Shown here piece by piece: positions 9,333-17,020 of a DNA stretch of 39,603 nucleotides. The translations under genes were made by a program, and so were the position numbers. Within the stretch, counting starts at the first letter, position 1. Every line of letters starts with the position of its first letter. The stretch comes from an uncultured bacterium. Its GTDB lineage: Bacteria; Bacillota; Clostridia; Lachnospirales; Lachnospiraceae. The stretch spans positions 1-39,603 of the forward strand of contig CAJMPJ010000033.1 of the NCBI GenBank assembly GCA_905215155.1. Direction: 5' to 3'. Under the pieces are notes generated by a model. That model worked only from the letters and a program-made list of their open reading frames with translations. It ran no database searches and was not told the origin of the DNA.

Positions 9333-10274
9333 ATGGGAAAATTATTATTAACAGGTGTTGATGGGAACTTAGGAGGTCAGGCAGCAAAATTCTTGCTGGA
9401 GATCGCAGACAAGGATCAGTTGATTTTATGCGGTTATAACCAGGCCGCATTGAAAGAGTATGAAGATATGGGGGTAGAAACAAGAGTAACTAATTTTAAT
9501 GTGGCAGAAGGTCTTGCCAAGGCATTTGAAGGTGCGGATAAGTTAGCATTAATTTCTATGCCCTTTGTAGGTAAAAAGAGACAGGCTGCTCATAAAAATG
9601 TAGTGGATGCCGCAAAACAAGCAGGAGTAAAACAGATTATTTATACTTCCCTTGTAAATGCAGCGGATGAAACCAACCCAAGCATTGAAAAGATTGATCA
9701 CGCTTATACGGAAAAATATATTGAAGAACAGGGACTTGATTACATTTTCCTGCGTAATTCGCAATATGCAGAAGCAATGATAACAAATTATTTTACTTTT
9801 GTAAAAATGGATGGAGTGATGAAGAACAGCCAGGGAGATGGTAAAATGGCTTATATCTCCCGGAAGGACTGTGCAATGGCAGTTGCGTATGCACTTGCAT
9901 CAACAAACTACCATCATGCTGTTTTAAATATCAATGGACCGGAACTTATGACCATATCAGAATTTATTTCCATCGGAAATGAAGTGACCGGAAATAATGT
10001 CCGTTATGAAGAAGTGACCGATGAAGAAAATTATGCTATTTTTGATGCAATGGGTGTTCCAAGAACAACAGACGGGGAGTTTAAAAAAGGCTCAGAAGCT
10101 CCATTTTCATCAGAAGGCATGGTTACGTTTGCGCAGGCAATCAGACTCAATAAAATGGCAGAATTTACGGATGACTTTTATAAACTAACCGGAAAGAAGC
10201 CAAGAACGGTAAGATATATGTTTGAGCATTTGGATGACTACCAAATTGGGGAACGTCATTCTCTGGATGATTAA
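9333..10274 (+). CDS. NmrA-like NAD(P)-binding protein (atypical SDR)
   Basis: The 313-residue protein starts with the Rossmann motif MGKLLLTGVDGNLGGQAAK and continues with features of the NmrA/QorB branch of atypical short-chain dehydrogenases: an acidic-rich strand-turn region, VVDAAKQAGVKQIIYTS and a C-terminal substrate-binding part with FISIGNEVTGNNVRYEEVTDEE. Members are either NAD(P)H-dependent reductases of quinones or other carbonyls, or redox-sensing proteins without catalysis; sequence alone does not decide. It follows the OYE-type reductase by 34 bases and ends at a strong terminator, so both probably form one operon. Confidence 0.8.
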   Translation: MGKLLLTGVDGNLGGQAAKFLLEIADKDQLILCGYNQAALKEYEDMGVETRVTNFNVAEGLAKAFEGADKLALISMPFVGKKRQAAHKNVVDAAKQAGVKQIIYTSLVNAADETNPSIEKIDHAYTEKYIEEQGLDYIFLRNSQYAEAMITNYFTFVKMDGVMKNSQGDGKMAYISRKDCAMAVAYALASTNYHHAVLNINGPELMTISEFISIGNEVTGNNVRYEEVTDEENYAIFDAMGVPRTTDGEFKKGSEAPFSSEGMVTFAQAIRLNKMAEFTDDFYKLTGKKPRTVRYMFEHLDDYQIGERHSLDD

Positions 10275-10298
10275 TTGGAAAATCCTTAATTGGAAATT

Positions 10299-10351
10299 CA
10301 GCAACCCCGGTTCCAAGCTGTAATGCCTGGAATCGGAGCTGCTGTTTTTTT
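10299..10351 (+). terminator. Intrinsic terminator after the reductase operon
   Basis: Arms 10299-10318 and 10325-10344 form a 20-base stem with a few mismatches, a six-base loop, and a run of seven T at 10345-10351. On the minus strand three of the mismatches become G-U pairs, so the same element may also stop the convergent gene ending at 10399. Confidence 0.8.
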
Positions 10352-10398
10352 GATTCGGAATATAGGAGAAGCTGCATGTGAAATTTATTTTCGCCCCT

Positions 10399-12186
10399 TT
10401 AATTACTGGCAACTCCCAGTACCTTCCATTCCAAAATTCCTGTGGATGCTCCATTTGAAACCATCTGAATCCGAAGAGACTTGGTCGTTACCGGTTTAAA
10501 GGTTGTAGTATTATACTGATTAATATTGGTTTTCAGACCGGAAGCATTTTTCACATTCTCCCATTTACTGCCATTCCAATATTGAATTTTATAGGAGGAA
10601 GGGACATCAATACCCTGATCATCCTTAAACCAGTATATGTCACACTGGGATATGGTATAATTTTGGGTAAAATCATATTGTACCCATTGGGTGCCGGTTT
10701 CCGGCCAGTTACCATATACACGATGCGTTCTGTCATTGGAACTTATCGGATCAAAGCCATCATTTAAGGCATCAATGCTTTCCCAGCTGGAGCAGTAGGA
10801 GGTGCTTGCGGTTGCTTCCAAAGCGATATTTTTTGTTTCAGGGGGATTATCTCCACTTGTGGAAACCTGGATTTTATAAGGATATCTGGTACCGGTTGCA
10901 TCCAAATCAAAGGAGGTTAAATCAAGCATTGTATCCGGAGTAGCACAGACCACCAGATAAGCCTTCTCGTCCTCTTTTTGAAGTTTCATGCTGTTTCGGC
11001 CATTATTCCATGTGGATGAATATCTGGTATCCCCGTTCTTTGTTTTGGTTACAATGCTTACACGATAATCGGCGCCTGAAACAGAGCTTGTCCCCTGAAA
11101 ATCTACCGTAATCTGCTCACTGTTCCGATTGATATCGAGGGGAATAATATTGTAACCTCCCTGCATGGGAGCTTTTGCCTCCGGAACTTTAAGCCATCCA
11201 TCCCCAGTGCTCGTCAGAGTGGTATAAATCTTATCATAATTAGAGGAATCCTGTAAAAGTTCATTTAAATAGTTCAAATAGCTGGATTGTCTTTTAAAAT
11301 CCATTGTTACCATTCTTCTGGCGTAACCACCCAGCATATCCTTTGTTGAAGTACCGGATAACCTGGAAAGCTTGTCAAACATAGTATCATTGCCGGTATC
11401 ACGGAACATCTTTCTCATTAAATCCAGACCTAATCCTTTCATATGATCAGGGTTTTCCGTTATGTAGAGTAAAAATGGCCATGCGTCATAATAGTTTTTC
11501 ATATGCGGAAAATAATACTCGGAGTTTAGTACGATTGGCTGAAAGAAATCTGAAGTCGGTCCATAAACCGTAGTTCCATATCTGTAATAGGTACTTCCTA
11601 AATACTGATCCCGAAACCAGTTTGCAGTAGTTTCATACCATGGATTTGATACGATACCACGTTGATGCATGGTAATCGCATGTGCGTATTCATGAGGAAT
11701 TACCCAGCTTGGCGGATCAACACGCATTGCACCAGGCTCTACAGCCATATATGCAAATCCGTCACGGTCACTGGACATATATGCCCAGTCACTTGCTATT
11801 TTTGATAAACCTGTTTTATTTATGTACAGATTGGTTTTGTAATGCGTTTTGGAATTAATGGGGCTGTTTACAGAAACACTAGTATCATAGAATCCTAATT
11901 CATTGACATAAAAATCTCTGATTGTCTCTAAATTCTCCAGATTCCCCTTTACGAACTCACGAGTAACGGTTCCTGTTTCATCCTGTTTTCCCCAGATAAT
12001 TTGGAAATGCTCGGATGAAAGTCGGTTTACAGAAGTATCATTCATGTCATAAAAAGCATCTCTTGCTATGTAAGTATCAGATGAACTGGCATTTTGCGTC
12101 TCTGCCTTTACACTGCTTGTACTGCCTAGCATAGCGACTGTTAAAATGACTCCTGCAAATAATCGAAACGGGTTTTTTGGTCTCAT
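10399..12186 (-). CDS. Secreted HEXXH metalloprotease-like protein (DUF6055-like) with discoidin-type C-terminus
   Basis: The 595-residue protein has a signal peptide (about 1-28, cleavage after SVKA), a central domain with H165-E166-Y-A-H169 and a downstream NPWYETTANWF stretch whose E185 can be the third zinc ligand, as in gluzincin peptidases. A beta-rich region follows (about 345-445), then an F5/8 type C (discoidin) carbohydrate-binding-like domain from about 452 (NIALEATASTSYCSSWESI). The arrangement agrees with DUF6055-type secreted proteins; peptidase activity is inferred from the motif. Export to the surface or medium is likely; no LPXTG anchor is seen. Start ATG 12186 is preceded by GAGGAGG. 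It is transcribed alone, convergent with the reductase operon. Confidence 0.75.
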   Translation of the reverse strand: MRPKNPFRLFAGVILTVAMLGSTSSVKAETQNASSSDTYIARDAFYDMNDTSVNRLSSEHFQIIWGKQDETGTVTREFVKGNLENLETIRDFYVNELGFYDTSVSVNSPINSKTHYKTNLYINKTGLSKIASDWAYMSSDRDGFAYMAVEPGAMRVDPPSWVIPHEYAHAITMHQRGIVSNPWYETTANWFRDQYLGSTYYRYGTTVYGPTSDFFQPIVLNSEYYFPHMKNYYDAWPFLLYITENPDHMKGLGLDLMRKMFRDTGNDTMFDKLSRLSGTSTKDMLGGYARRMVTMDFKRQSSYLNYLNELLQDSSNYDKIYTTLTSTGDGWLKVPEAKAPMQGGYNIIPLDINRNSEQITVDFQGTSSVSGADYRVSIVTKTKNGDTRYSSTWNNGRNSMKLQKEDEKAYLVVCATPDTMLDLTSFDLDATGTRYPYKIQVSTSGDNPPETKNIALEATASTSYCSSWESIDALNDGFDPISSNDRTHRVYGNWPETGTQWVQYDFTQNYTISQCDIYWFKDDQGIDVPSSYKIQYWNGSKWENVKNASGLKTNINQYNTTTFKPVTTKSLRIQMVSNGASTGILEWKVLGVASN

Positions 12187-12471
12187 TCATTTTCCTCCTC
12201 ATTTTTAATTGGTGATTAGTTAAGCAGATTTATTTGAAATGATGGGATTAATACGTGGTATTAAAAATATAAAGTGATTAACTAATCTGGTTACATTATA
12301 TTATAATTAAACACAGGAAAGGGGGATGATGTAATAATTAGCGGTTTGTATGTAATTTTTTGCCTAATAAGCATATAAGCAACTGAAATCATGAACGAAG
12401 GGGAATATAAAGGAAAATGATTTAAAATGAGTTAATTTGGAACAGCGGATAGAATTAGGATAGAATGAAAG
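12187..12471. other. Upstream region of the secreted metalloprotease-like gene
   Basis: AT-rich region with no gene. It contains an inverted repeat, GATTAGTTAA at 12214-12223 and TTAACTAATC at 12278-12287, separated by 54 bases and lying within 110 bases of the start codon, which could be a pair of regulator sites. TATAAT-like hexamers occur around 12298-12310 on the minus strand but no confident -35 was found. Confidence 0.35.
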
Positions 12472-12499
12472 CCTCTCCGTCTTGTTTCTGGCGGAGAGG
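12472..12499 (-). terminator. Intrinsic terminator after the BlaI/M56 operon
   Basis: Arms CCTCTCCGTC (12472-12481) and GGCGGAGAGG (12490-12499) pair over ten bases around an eight-base loop, about 50 bases beyond the stop of the small secreted gene. The T tract on the minus strand is short and interrupted (CTTTCATTCT). Confidence 0.6.
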
Positions 12500-12550
12500 A
12501 CAATATGTGATTTATTTTCTTATATAACTATGTAGTGATTCCCTTTTCTT

Positions 12551-12817
12551 TTACGGGCATAACTCCCATTCGCCTATCCATTTTTCTCTGGAATAGTTAT
12601 ATTGACGTCTATAAACCTTTCCATTTACAGATTTATAACGCCAACCAATGATAGGAGCGTAAAGATGTGCGTCGCTTGAATCGGTGATAGATGAAGTGAG
12701 TTCAACGGAAACGCTTTTTTCCTGTACTGTCTGAGCGGATGTATTTACAGGAAATGGTAATACACATAGTGTTAAGATTGCCATTGATAAATAAATTTTT
12801 CTGTTTTTAAGTTTCAT
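12551..12817 (-). CDS. Small secreted aromatic-rich protein encoded with an M56 protease
   Basis: The 88-residue product begins MKLKNRKIYLSMAILTLCVL and has a clear signal peptide with probable cleavage after NTSA (residue 28). The mature part of about 60 residues ends in a compact Trp/Tyr-rich segment, GWRYKSVNGKVYRRQYNY followed by SREKWIGEWELCP. I chose ATG 12817 because AAGGAGG lies just upstream; a longer frame from 12919 has no signal-peptide-like start. It overlaps the end of the M56 gene by 11 bases, which points to translational coupling. I do not recognise a named family. It may be a ligand, substrate or regulator of the membrane protease; that is inference from context. Confidence 0.7.
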   Translation of the reverse strand: MKLKNRKIYLSMAILTLCVLPFPVNTSAQTVQEKSVSVELTSSITDSSDAHLYAPIIGWRYKSVNGKVYRRQYNYSREKWIGEWELCP

Positions 12818-13958
12818 GAATCGGTACCTCCTTGGAATTGTTATATATTGGTAATTTAGAAAATAAATCACTGATTTCAGTAACACTACCAAAATATTGG
12901 TTATTAACGTAAAGGTCATAACCTTTTTTGGGATTGCGTATTAAATAAGAGTTTTCGGGTGTTATTTGCACCGTCTGCTGCTGGACATCGGTTTTCACTG
13001 AATATGGTTCAATAACAATAAATGAAGCTGAAATTAAAAACAAAGAAATAATTGTAAGCAGAATAGAACAAGTAATGTTTGATTTTCTGGTGCTGTTATT
13101 TAATACTACGTGAAACCTTTGAAAAAGAACAGAAGCGGCTCTGCTGTCAAAGGATAACGAAAAGTTATTTATATTGGCAGGAGTCATTCCCTTGGCAATT
13201 TTCAAAAGACACTCAAGGTATTCTAATTTTTGTGCCTCATGGAACGACTTCGTGACAACTTCATCCGCTCTTAGTTCTATGATTTTATCAATTTCCGGTC
13301 TCAGAATGTAAATCAATGGATTCCACCAGTACAGAATACTTACAAATTCTATAAGCAGTTTAATCCATAAATCGTAATGATAATAATGTGTGGTTTCATG
13401 CAGCAATATGTAGTAAAGTTCTCGGTCTGATAAATCAAGATCAGGCAATAAGATTGTTGGCTTAAAAAGTCCAAATAGCAAGGGGACAGGAACAAGGTTC
13501 GTTTTTATGATGGTAATTTGTTTTGGCTTTTTGTGTGTACAATTTATTTTTTCCAGGATCTTTTTTTCAAAATCGTCAAAAACAAAGGATTCTTGTTCAA
13601 TTCTATTTTTGAATCTGGTATAACAATACATGATTCTGCCGCTTAAAAAAATAATCCCCAACAACCAAATGAACAAACAAACGTGATAAATACAAAGCCG
13701 AAAGGAAAAAACATTGGCAATAGGAGTGTATAGGAAAGAAAAAAGCGTGGGCAGAAAATACTTGTCTCCGATTGTTCTTTGAAATTGGAATTCAAAGGGA
13801 ATCACCAGTCGGACTAATACCAATATAATTCCGGTCAAAAGAATACTGATTCTTATTTGAACAATCATTTTATGGCTTTTCAAAAATAGCCATAAAAATA
13901 AAATTGCTATATTGAATATCATTAATATAGTAATGAAAGAAGCAGGTGAAATGACCAT
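12807..13958 (-). CDS. M56-family membrane metallopeptidase (BlaR1/MecR1-like, no sensor domain)
   Basis: The 383-residue integral membrane protein has hydrophobic segments near 7-27, 36-53, 86-108 and 203-218, a zinc site H187-E188-T-T-H191 with probable third ligand E228 in ELRADE, and a last membrane segment (about 285-307) followed by only about 75 outside residues. In BlaR1 and MecR1 an extracellular penicillin-binding domain of about 250 residues follows that segment; here it is absent, so the signal is probably not a beta-lactam bound covalently. The likely role is to cleave, or trigger cleavage of, the BlaI-type repressor encoded four bases upstream. The HEXXH faces the cytoplasm in the family. 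Confidence 0.85.
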   Translation of the reverse strand: MVISPASFITILMIFNIAILFLWLFLKSHKMIVQIRISILLTGIILVLVRLVIPFEFQFQRTIGDKYFLPTLFSFLYTPIANVFSFRLCIYHVCLFIWLLGIIFLSGRIMYCYTRFKNRIEQESFVFDDFEKKILEKINCTHKKPKQITIIKTNLVPVPLLFGLFKPTILLPDLDLSDRELYYILLHETTHYYHYDLWIKLLIEFVSILYWWNPLIYILRPEIDKIIELRADEVVTKSFHEAQKLEYLECLLKIAKGMTPANINNFSLSFDSRAASVLFQRFHVVLNNSTRKSNITCSILLTIISLFLISASFIVIEPYSVKTDVQQQTVQITPENSYLIRNPKKGYDLYVNNQYFGSVTEISDLFSKLPIYNNSKEVPIHET

Positions 13959-13962
13959 ATGA

Positions 13963-14376
13963 TTATTCCTTTGATTTTAGTGATTTTTTTCTTTCTTCAA
14001 GCAATGCTTCTAATTCTTCAATGATTTTCTCTTCATTTTTTTCATGCTTTAACAGGGTTGCCACTAAATTGGGAATCGGTAACGTCTCTTCATTTTCATG
14101 TACCTGGTCAACAAATTGTTGGACCATTAAATCCTTTTCTGATAAGACAGGTGTATAACTACGAGTCAAAACAGTACCGCTATATACAATATCAGCCACC
14201 TTGATAATGTTCTTTGACAACAGCTTTCTGATAACAGCCTGAACGGTGTTGTTATTTAGGGATTCATCCATTTGGGTAATCTCGGATGCGATTAAGGGCT
14301 TTGGACTTTTCCATAATATTTTCATTACTTGCATCTCTTTATCAGTCAGTGAAAATGTTTTTCTGGTTTTAGGCAT
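13963..14376 (-). CDS. BlaI/MecI/CopY-family repressor
   Basis: The 137-residue protein has the N-terminal winged helix of BlaI (FSLTDKEMQVMKILWKSPKP then EITQMDESLNNNTVQAVIRKLLSK) and a C-terminal charged helical dimerisation part. Family members bind short dyads over the promoter of their own operon and are inactivated by proteolysis linked to the partner M56 protein. It is the first gene of the three-gene minus-strand operon. ATG 14376 is preceded by AAGGAGAG. A perfect palindrome overlapping its -10 box is the likely operator. Confidence 0.88.
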   Translation of the reverse strand: MPKTRKTFSLTDKEMQVMKILWKSPKPLIASEITQMDESLNNNTVQAVIRKLLSKNIIKVADIVYSGTVLTRSYTPVLSEKDLMVQQFVDQVHENEETLPIPNLVATLLKHEKNEEKIIEELEALLEERKKSLKSKE

Positions 14377-14414
14377 TTGGAAATCTCTCCTTACGGTAAC
14401 GTTATTTATAGATT

Positions 14415-14428
14415 AATATTATAATATT
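14415..14428. promoter_or_regulatory. Candidate BlaI-type operator
   Basis: The perfect 14-base palindrome AATATTATAATATT covers the -10 region of the operon promoter, where binding would block RNA polymerase. It differs from the TACA/TGTA dyads of staphylococcal BlaI, and AT-rich palindromes arise easily, so the call is tentative. Confidence 0.4.
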
Positions 14429-14444
14429 TTTTACACTATGTCAA
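14416..14444 (-). promoter_or_regulatory. Promoter of the BlaI/M56 operon
   Basis: TTGACA (14439-14444, minus strand) is followed after 17 bases by TAATAT (14416-14421). This is the best promoter upstream of the repressor gene and would give a leader of about 30 bases. Confidence 0.75.
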
Positions 14445-14595
14445 TTCATTGATTCGTTAAAACTGATACTTAAATAATAGTTACTTGATAACAGTATGGT
14501 ACAAAAACTGATATATTATTATAAATATCATGTATATAAAAAATAAAGTATGCGGTTAAAAGGAAAGCCGTTATTTTCTTTTTACCTTCATTCAA

Positions 14596-15501
14596 TCATT
14601 GATTCCAATAATTTTGAATCAGGTTTATCATATATTCCGTAGGTCTGGAGAGGTAGTGGCCTTTGTGGTAAGTGATTGCCATTTCCCACTTAGGAGCCTC
14701 AGGCAAGAGGAAATAGGCCACTTCCTCCTGTTCCAGTGCATAAGTTTCCGGAATCAGGGTGCAGCCCATATTTGTTTTTGCCATGGTGTAAAGTGTGCGG
14801 TTGCTGGAAGTTTCAAACAGGACTCTGGGGGTAAACCCAGCCTTTTGAAACAGTGGGTCTATGACATTGCGCAACGTAGAATCCTTAAACATCAAAACAA
14901 AGGTATCATTTTGAAATAGGGAAAGATCAATGGTTGCATACGGTTTATAGGGCGGATTTGCATGCGCGGCCAGAGGGTGTGATCTGGGGATACCCAGTAG
15001 GATATTTTCATATTTCACGTGGTGAAATGTAATGCTGGGAGTCTTATCAATGTCTGTTAAAGTGGAAAAACCCAGATCCAGATTGTCTTTTGCTAACATG
15101 GTTAGTTGCTTTTTTACATGAATCTCTGACGGTTCGATGGTGACTCCGGGGAATGCTTTGTGAAATTCGGGGTAGATGTTAAGAAGCATGGTGGTACCTC
15201 GTTCCGGTGTCAGACCGATCCTAAGGGTCCCTGCATTGTTGTTTGCGATGTCATAAATCTTATTATAAGTTTCTTTTTTCAATTGAATGATTTTTCTTCC
15301 GCTTTCTACATAAATCTTACCGGCTTCTGTTAATTGTATATCGTGTTTGTTGCGGTGAAACAGCGGCAGTCCCAATTCCTTTTCCAGTTTTAATAGTTGC
15401 TGATTCAGACCTGATTGTGATATGTATAGCTGCTCCGCAGCTCTGGTAATGCTGTGCTCATCGGCGATTTTGATGATATATTCAATTTGACGAAGATCCA
15501 A
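14596..15501 (-). CDS. LysR-family regulator, divergent from the glucarate operon
   Basis: The 301-residue protein has the LysR winged helix (residues 1-60, including SITRAAEQLYISQSGLNQQL) and an effector-binding domain from about residue 90. The start is TTG at 15501, with GAGGGG seven bases upstream. It diverges from gudD, 153 bases away, so it probably controls the gudD-transporter operon in response to a sugar diacid or a breakdown product; this follows from gene order and not from binding-site knowledge. A T-N11-A box lies in the shared region. Confidence 0.85.
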   Translation of the reverse strand: MDLRQIEYIIKIADEHSITRAAEQLYISQSGLNQQLLKLEKELGLPLFHRNKHDIQLTEAGKIYVESGRKIIQLKKETYNKIYDIANNNAGTLRIGLTPERGTTMLLNIYPEFHKAFPGVTIEPSEIHVKKQLTMLAKDNLDLGFSTLTDIDKTPSITFHHVKYENILLGIPRSHPLAAHANPPYKPYATIDLSLFQNDTFVLMFKDSTLRNVIDPLFQKAGFTPRVLFETSSNRTLYTMAKTNMGCTLIPETYALEQEEVAYFLLPEAPKWEMAITYHKGHYLSRPTEYMINLIQNYWNQ

Positions 15502-15523
15502 GACAGTTCCCCTCTTCCAAGAA

Positions 15524-15536
15524 TAAGTTTTACTTA
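15524..15536. promoter_or_regulatory. Candidate LysR box (T-N11-A)
   Basis: TAAGTTTTACTTA is a 13-base inverted repeat of the T-N11-A form, lying 23 bases upstream of the LysR start and about 24 bases before the candidate -35 of gudD. A second TAAGT half-site occurs at 15552-15556. Confidence 0.45.
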
Positions 15537-15559
15537 GTGATATTAGAAATATAAGTAAT

Positions 15560-15588
15560 TCGACATATTTATATATATTTTGTACAAT
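15560..15588 (+). promoter_or_regulatory. Candidate promoter of gudD operon
   Basis: TCGACA (15560-15565), a 17-base spacer and TACAAT (15583-15588). The -35 is weak, which suits a LysR-activated promoter. Confidence 0.4.
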
Positions 15589-15654
15589 AAAATTACAATA
15601 AAAGCAATAGAAATATTTAAATTGCTTAAAATATAAAAATTGGAGGTAGGAGAG

Positions 15655-16980
15655 ATGCCAGTAATTACTAAAATGGAAGTTTATCCAGTGGCAGGAAGAG
15701 ATTGTATGGAATTAAATTTGAGTGGGGCCCATGCACCATATTTTACGAGAAACGTGGTTGTTTTATATGCGGACAATGGTGAGATGGGCGTTGGTGAAGT
15801 TCCGGGAGGAGAAAAGATCACAAAGGCTTTACAGGAATGTATCCCACTTGTGGAAGGAACCCGGGTTGCTGAATACAAAAATACTCTTTTAAAGGTGAAA
15901 AAGTTTTTGGATTCCAAAGGAGAGGATGACGTCAGAGGAAATCAGACCTTTGACCTGCGTACCGGGGTCCATGCTCTTACTGCTATTGAAGCACCTTGCC
16001 TGGATCTGTTGGGAAAATACTTAAATGTTCCGGTTTGTGAACTGCTGGGGGATGGAAAGCAAAGGGCTCAGGTACGGATGCTTGGCTATCTGTTTTTTGT
16101 GGGGAATCCGGATAAGACCGGTCTTCCCTATGAGCGGGAAAAGGATTCCGAGTGCGAGTGGTACCGGTTACGCCATGAGGAGGCTTTGACTGCAGATAAG
16201 ATTGTATCAATGGCCAAGGCAGTCCGTCAAAAATACGGATTCCGTGATTTTAAATTAAAGGGCGGGGTTTTAGAAGGAAAGAAAGAAATGGATGTGATCC
16301 GTGCCTTGAAAAAGGAATTTCCGGATGCACGGATTGATCTGGACCCCAATGGGTGCTGGAAGCTTAAGGAGGCAGTGGAGTATGTTAAGGGAATGGAGGG
16401 AATCCTCACTTATTGCGAAGATCCCTGCGGAGCGGAAGGAGTGTATTCCGGCCGTGAGATCATGAGTGAGTTCCGCAGGAGAACCGGTTTTCCCGTTGCG
16501 ACCAATATGATCGCAACAGACTGGAGAGAGGTGGGGCATGCCCTTGAGCTTCAGGCGGTTGATATTATTCTGGCAGACCCTCACTTCTGGACGATGAACG
16601 GGTCCGTCAGGGTGGCACAGATGTGCCATGATTTTGGCTACACCTGGGGCTCTCATTCCAACAATCATTTTGATATTTCTCTTGCGATGTGTGTGCAGGT
16701 GGGGGCTGCAGTTCCGGGGGAGTACAATGCGCTGGATACACACTGGATCTGGCAGGAGGGAATGGAACACCTGACCAAAGAACCGTTGCAGATCAAAGAC
16801 GGCTGCGTAGAAGTACCTTCAAAGCCAGGACTTGGAATTGAACCCGATCTGGACCAGATCCGGCAGGCCCATGAACTCTATAAGCGCTGCTGTTTGGGCG
16901 GCCGTGATGATTCTGTGGGGATGCAGCACCTCATACATGGCTGGAAGTTTGATGCAAAAAAACCCTGTTTGATACGATAA
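15655..16980 (+). CDS. gudD: Glucarate dehydratase
   Basis: Enolase-superfamily enzyme that dehydrates D-glucarate (and L-idarate) to 5-keto-4-deoxy-D-glucarate in the cytoplasm. The 441 residues match the family length of about 445. Hallmarks are K200 and K202 in FKLKGG, metal ligands around D230 (DPNG), E255 (EDPCGAE) and N284 (ATNMIATDW), and the D308/H334 pair in [12 protein letters not shown] and [10 protein letters not shown]; the spacing fits the well-studied E. coli enzyme with an offset of five residues. ATG 15655 has GGAGG seven bases upstream; a TTG five codons earlier is inside that ribosome site. The next gene is a transporter 40 bases downstream. No aldolase or dehydratase for the product is adjacent. 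Confidence 0.95.
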   Translation: MPVITKMEVYPVAGRDCMELNLSGAHAPYFTRNVVVLYADNGEMGVGEVPGGEKITKALQECIPLVEGTRVAEYKNTLLKVKKFLDSKGEDDVRGNQTFDLRTGVHALTAIEAPCLDLLGKYLNVPVCELLGDGKQRAQVRMLGYLFFVGNPDKTGLPYEREKDSECEWYRLRHEEALTADKIVSMAKAVRQKYGFRDFKLKGGVLEGKKEMDVIRALKKEFPDARIDLDPNGCWKLKEAVEYVKGMEGILTYCEDPCGAEGVYSGREIMSEFRRRTGFPVATNMIATDWREVGHALELQAVDIILADPHFWTMNGSVRVAQMCHDFGYTWGSHSNNHFDISLAMCVQVGAAVPGEYNALDTHWIWQEGMEHLTKEPLQIKDGCVEVPSKPGLGIEPDLDQIRQAHELYKRCCLGGRDDSVGMQHLIHGWKFDAKKPCLIR

Positions 16981-17020
16981 CGGGGCTGTGAAGATGACTG
17001 GTTCATGAGGAGGAGGGGCT

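Noticed and set aside
12818..12919. Longer version of the small secreted protein
   Set aside because: The added 34 residues lie inside the M56 gene, and only the shorter form has a ribosome site and a normal signal peptide.
12807..14376. Beta-lactam resistance operon
   Set aside because: No beta-lactamase or PBP gene is present and the M56 protein lacks the penicillin-binding sensor domain.
14530..14590. A/T-rich imperfect inverted repeat downstream of the LysR gene as a terminator
   Set aside because: The pairing (GGTTAAAAGGAAA with a TTTTCTTTTTACC stretch) is mostly A-T with mismatches, too weak to call.
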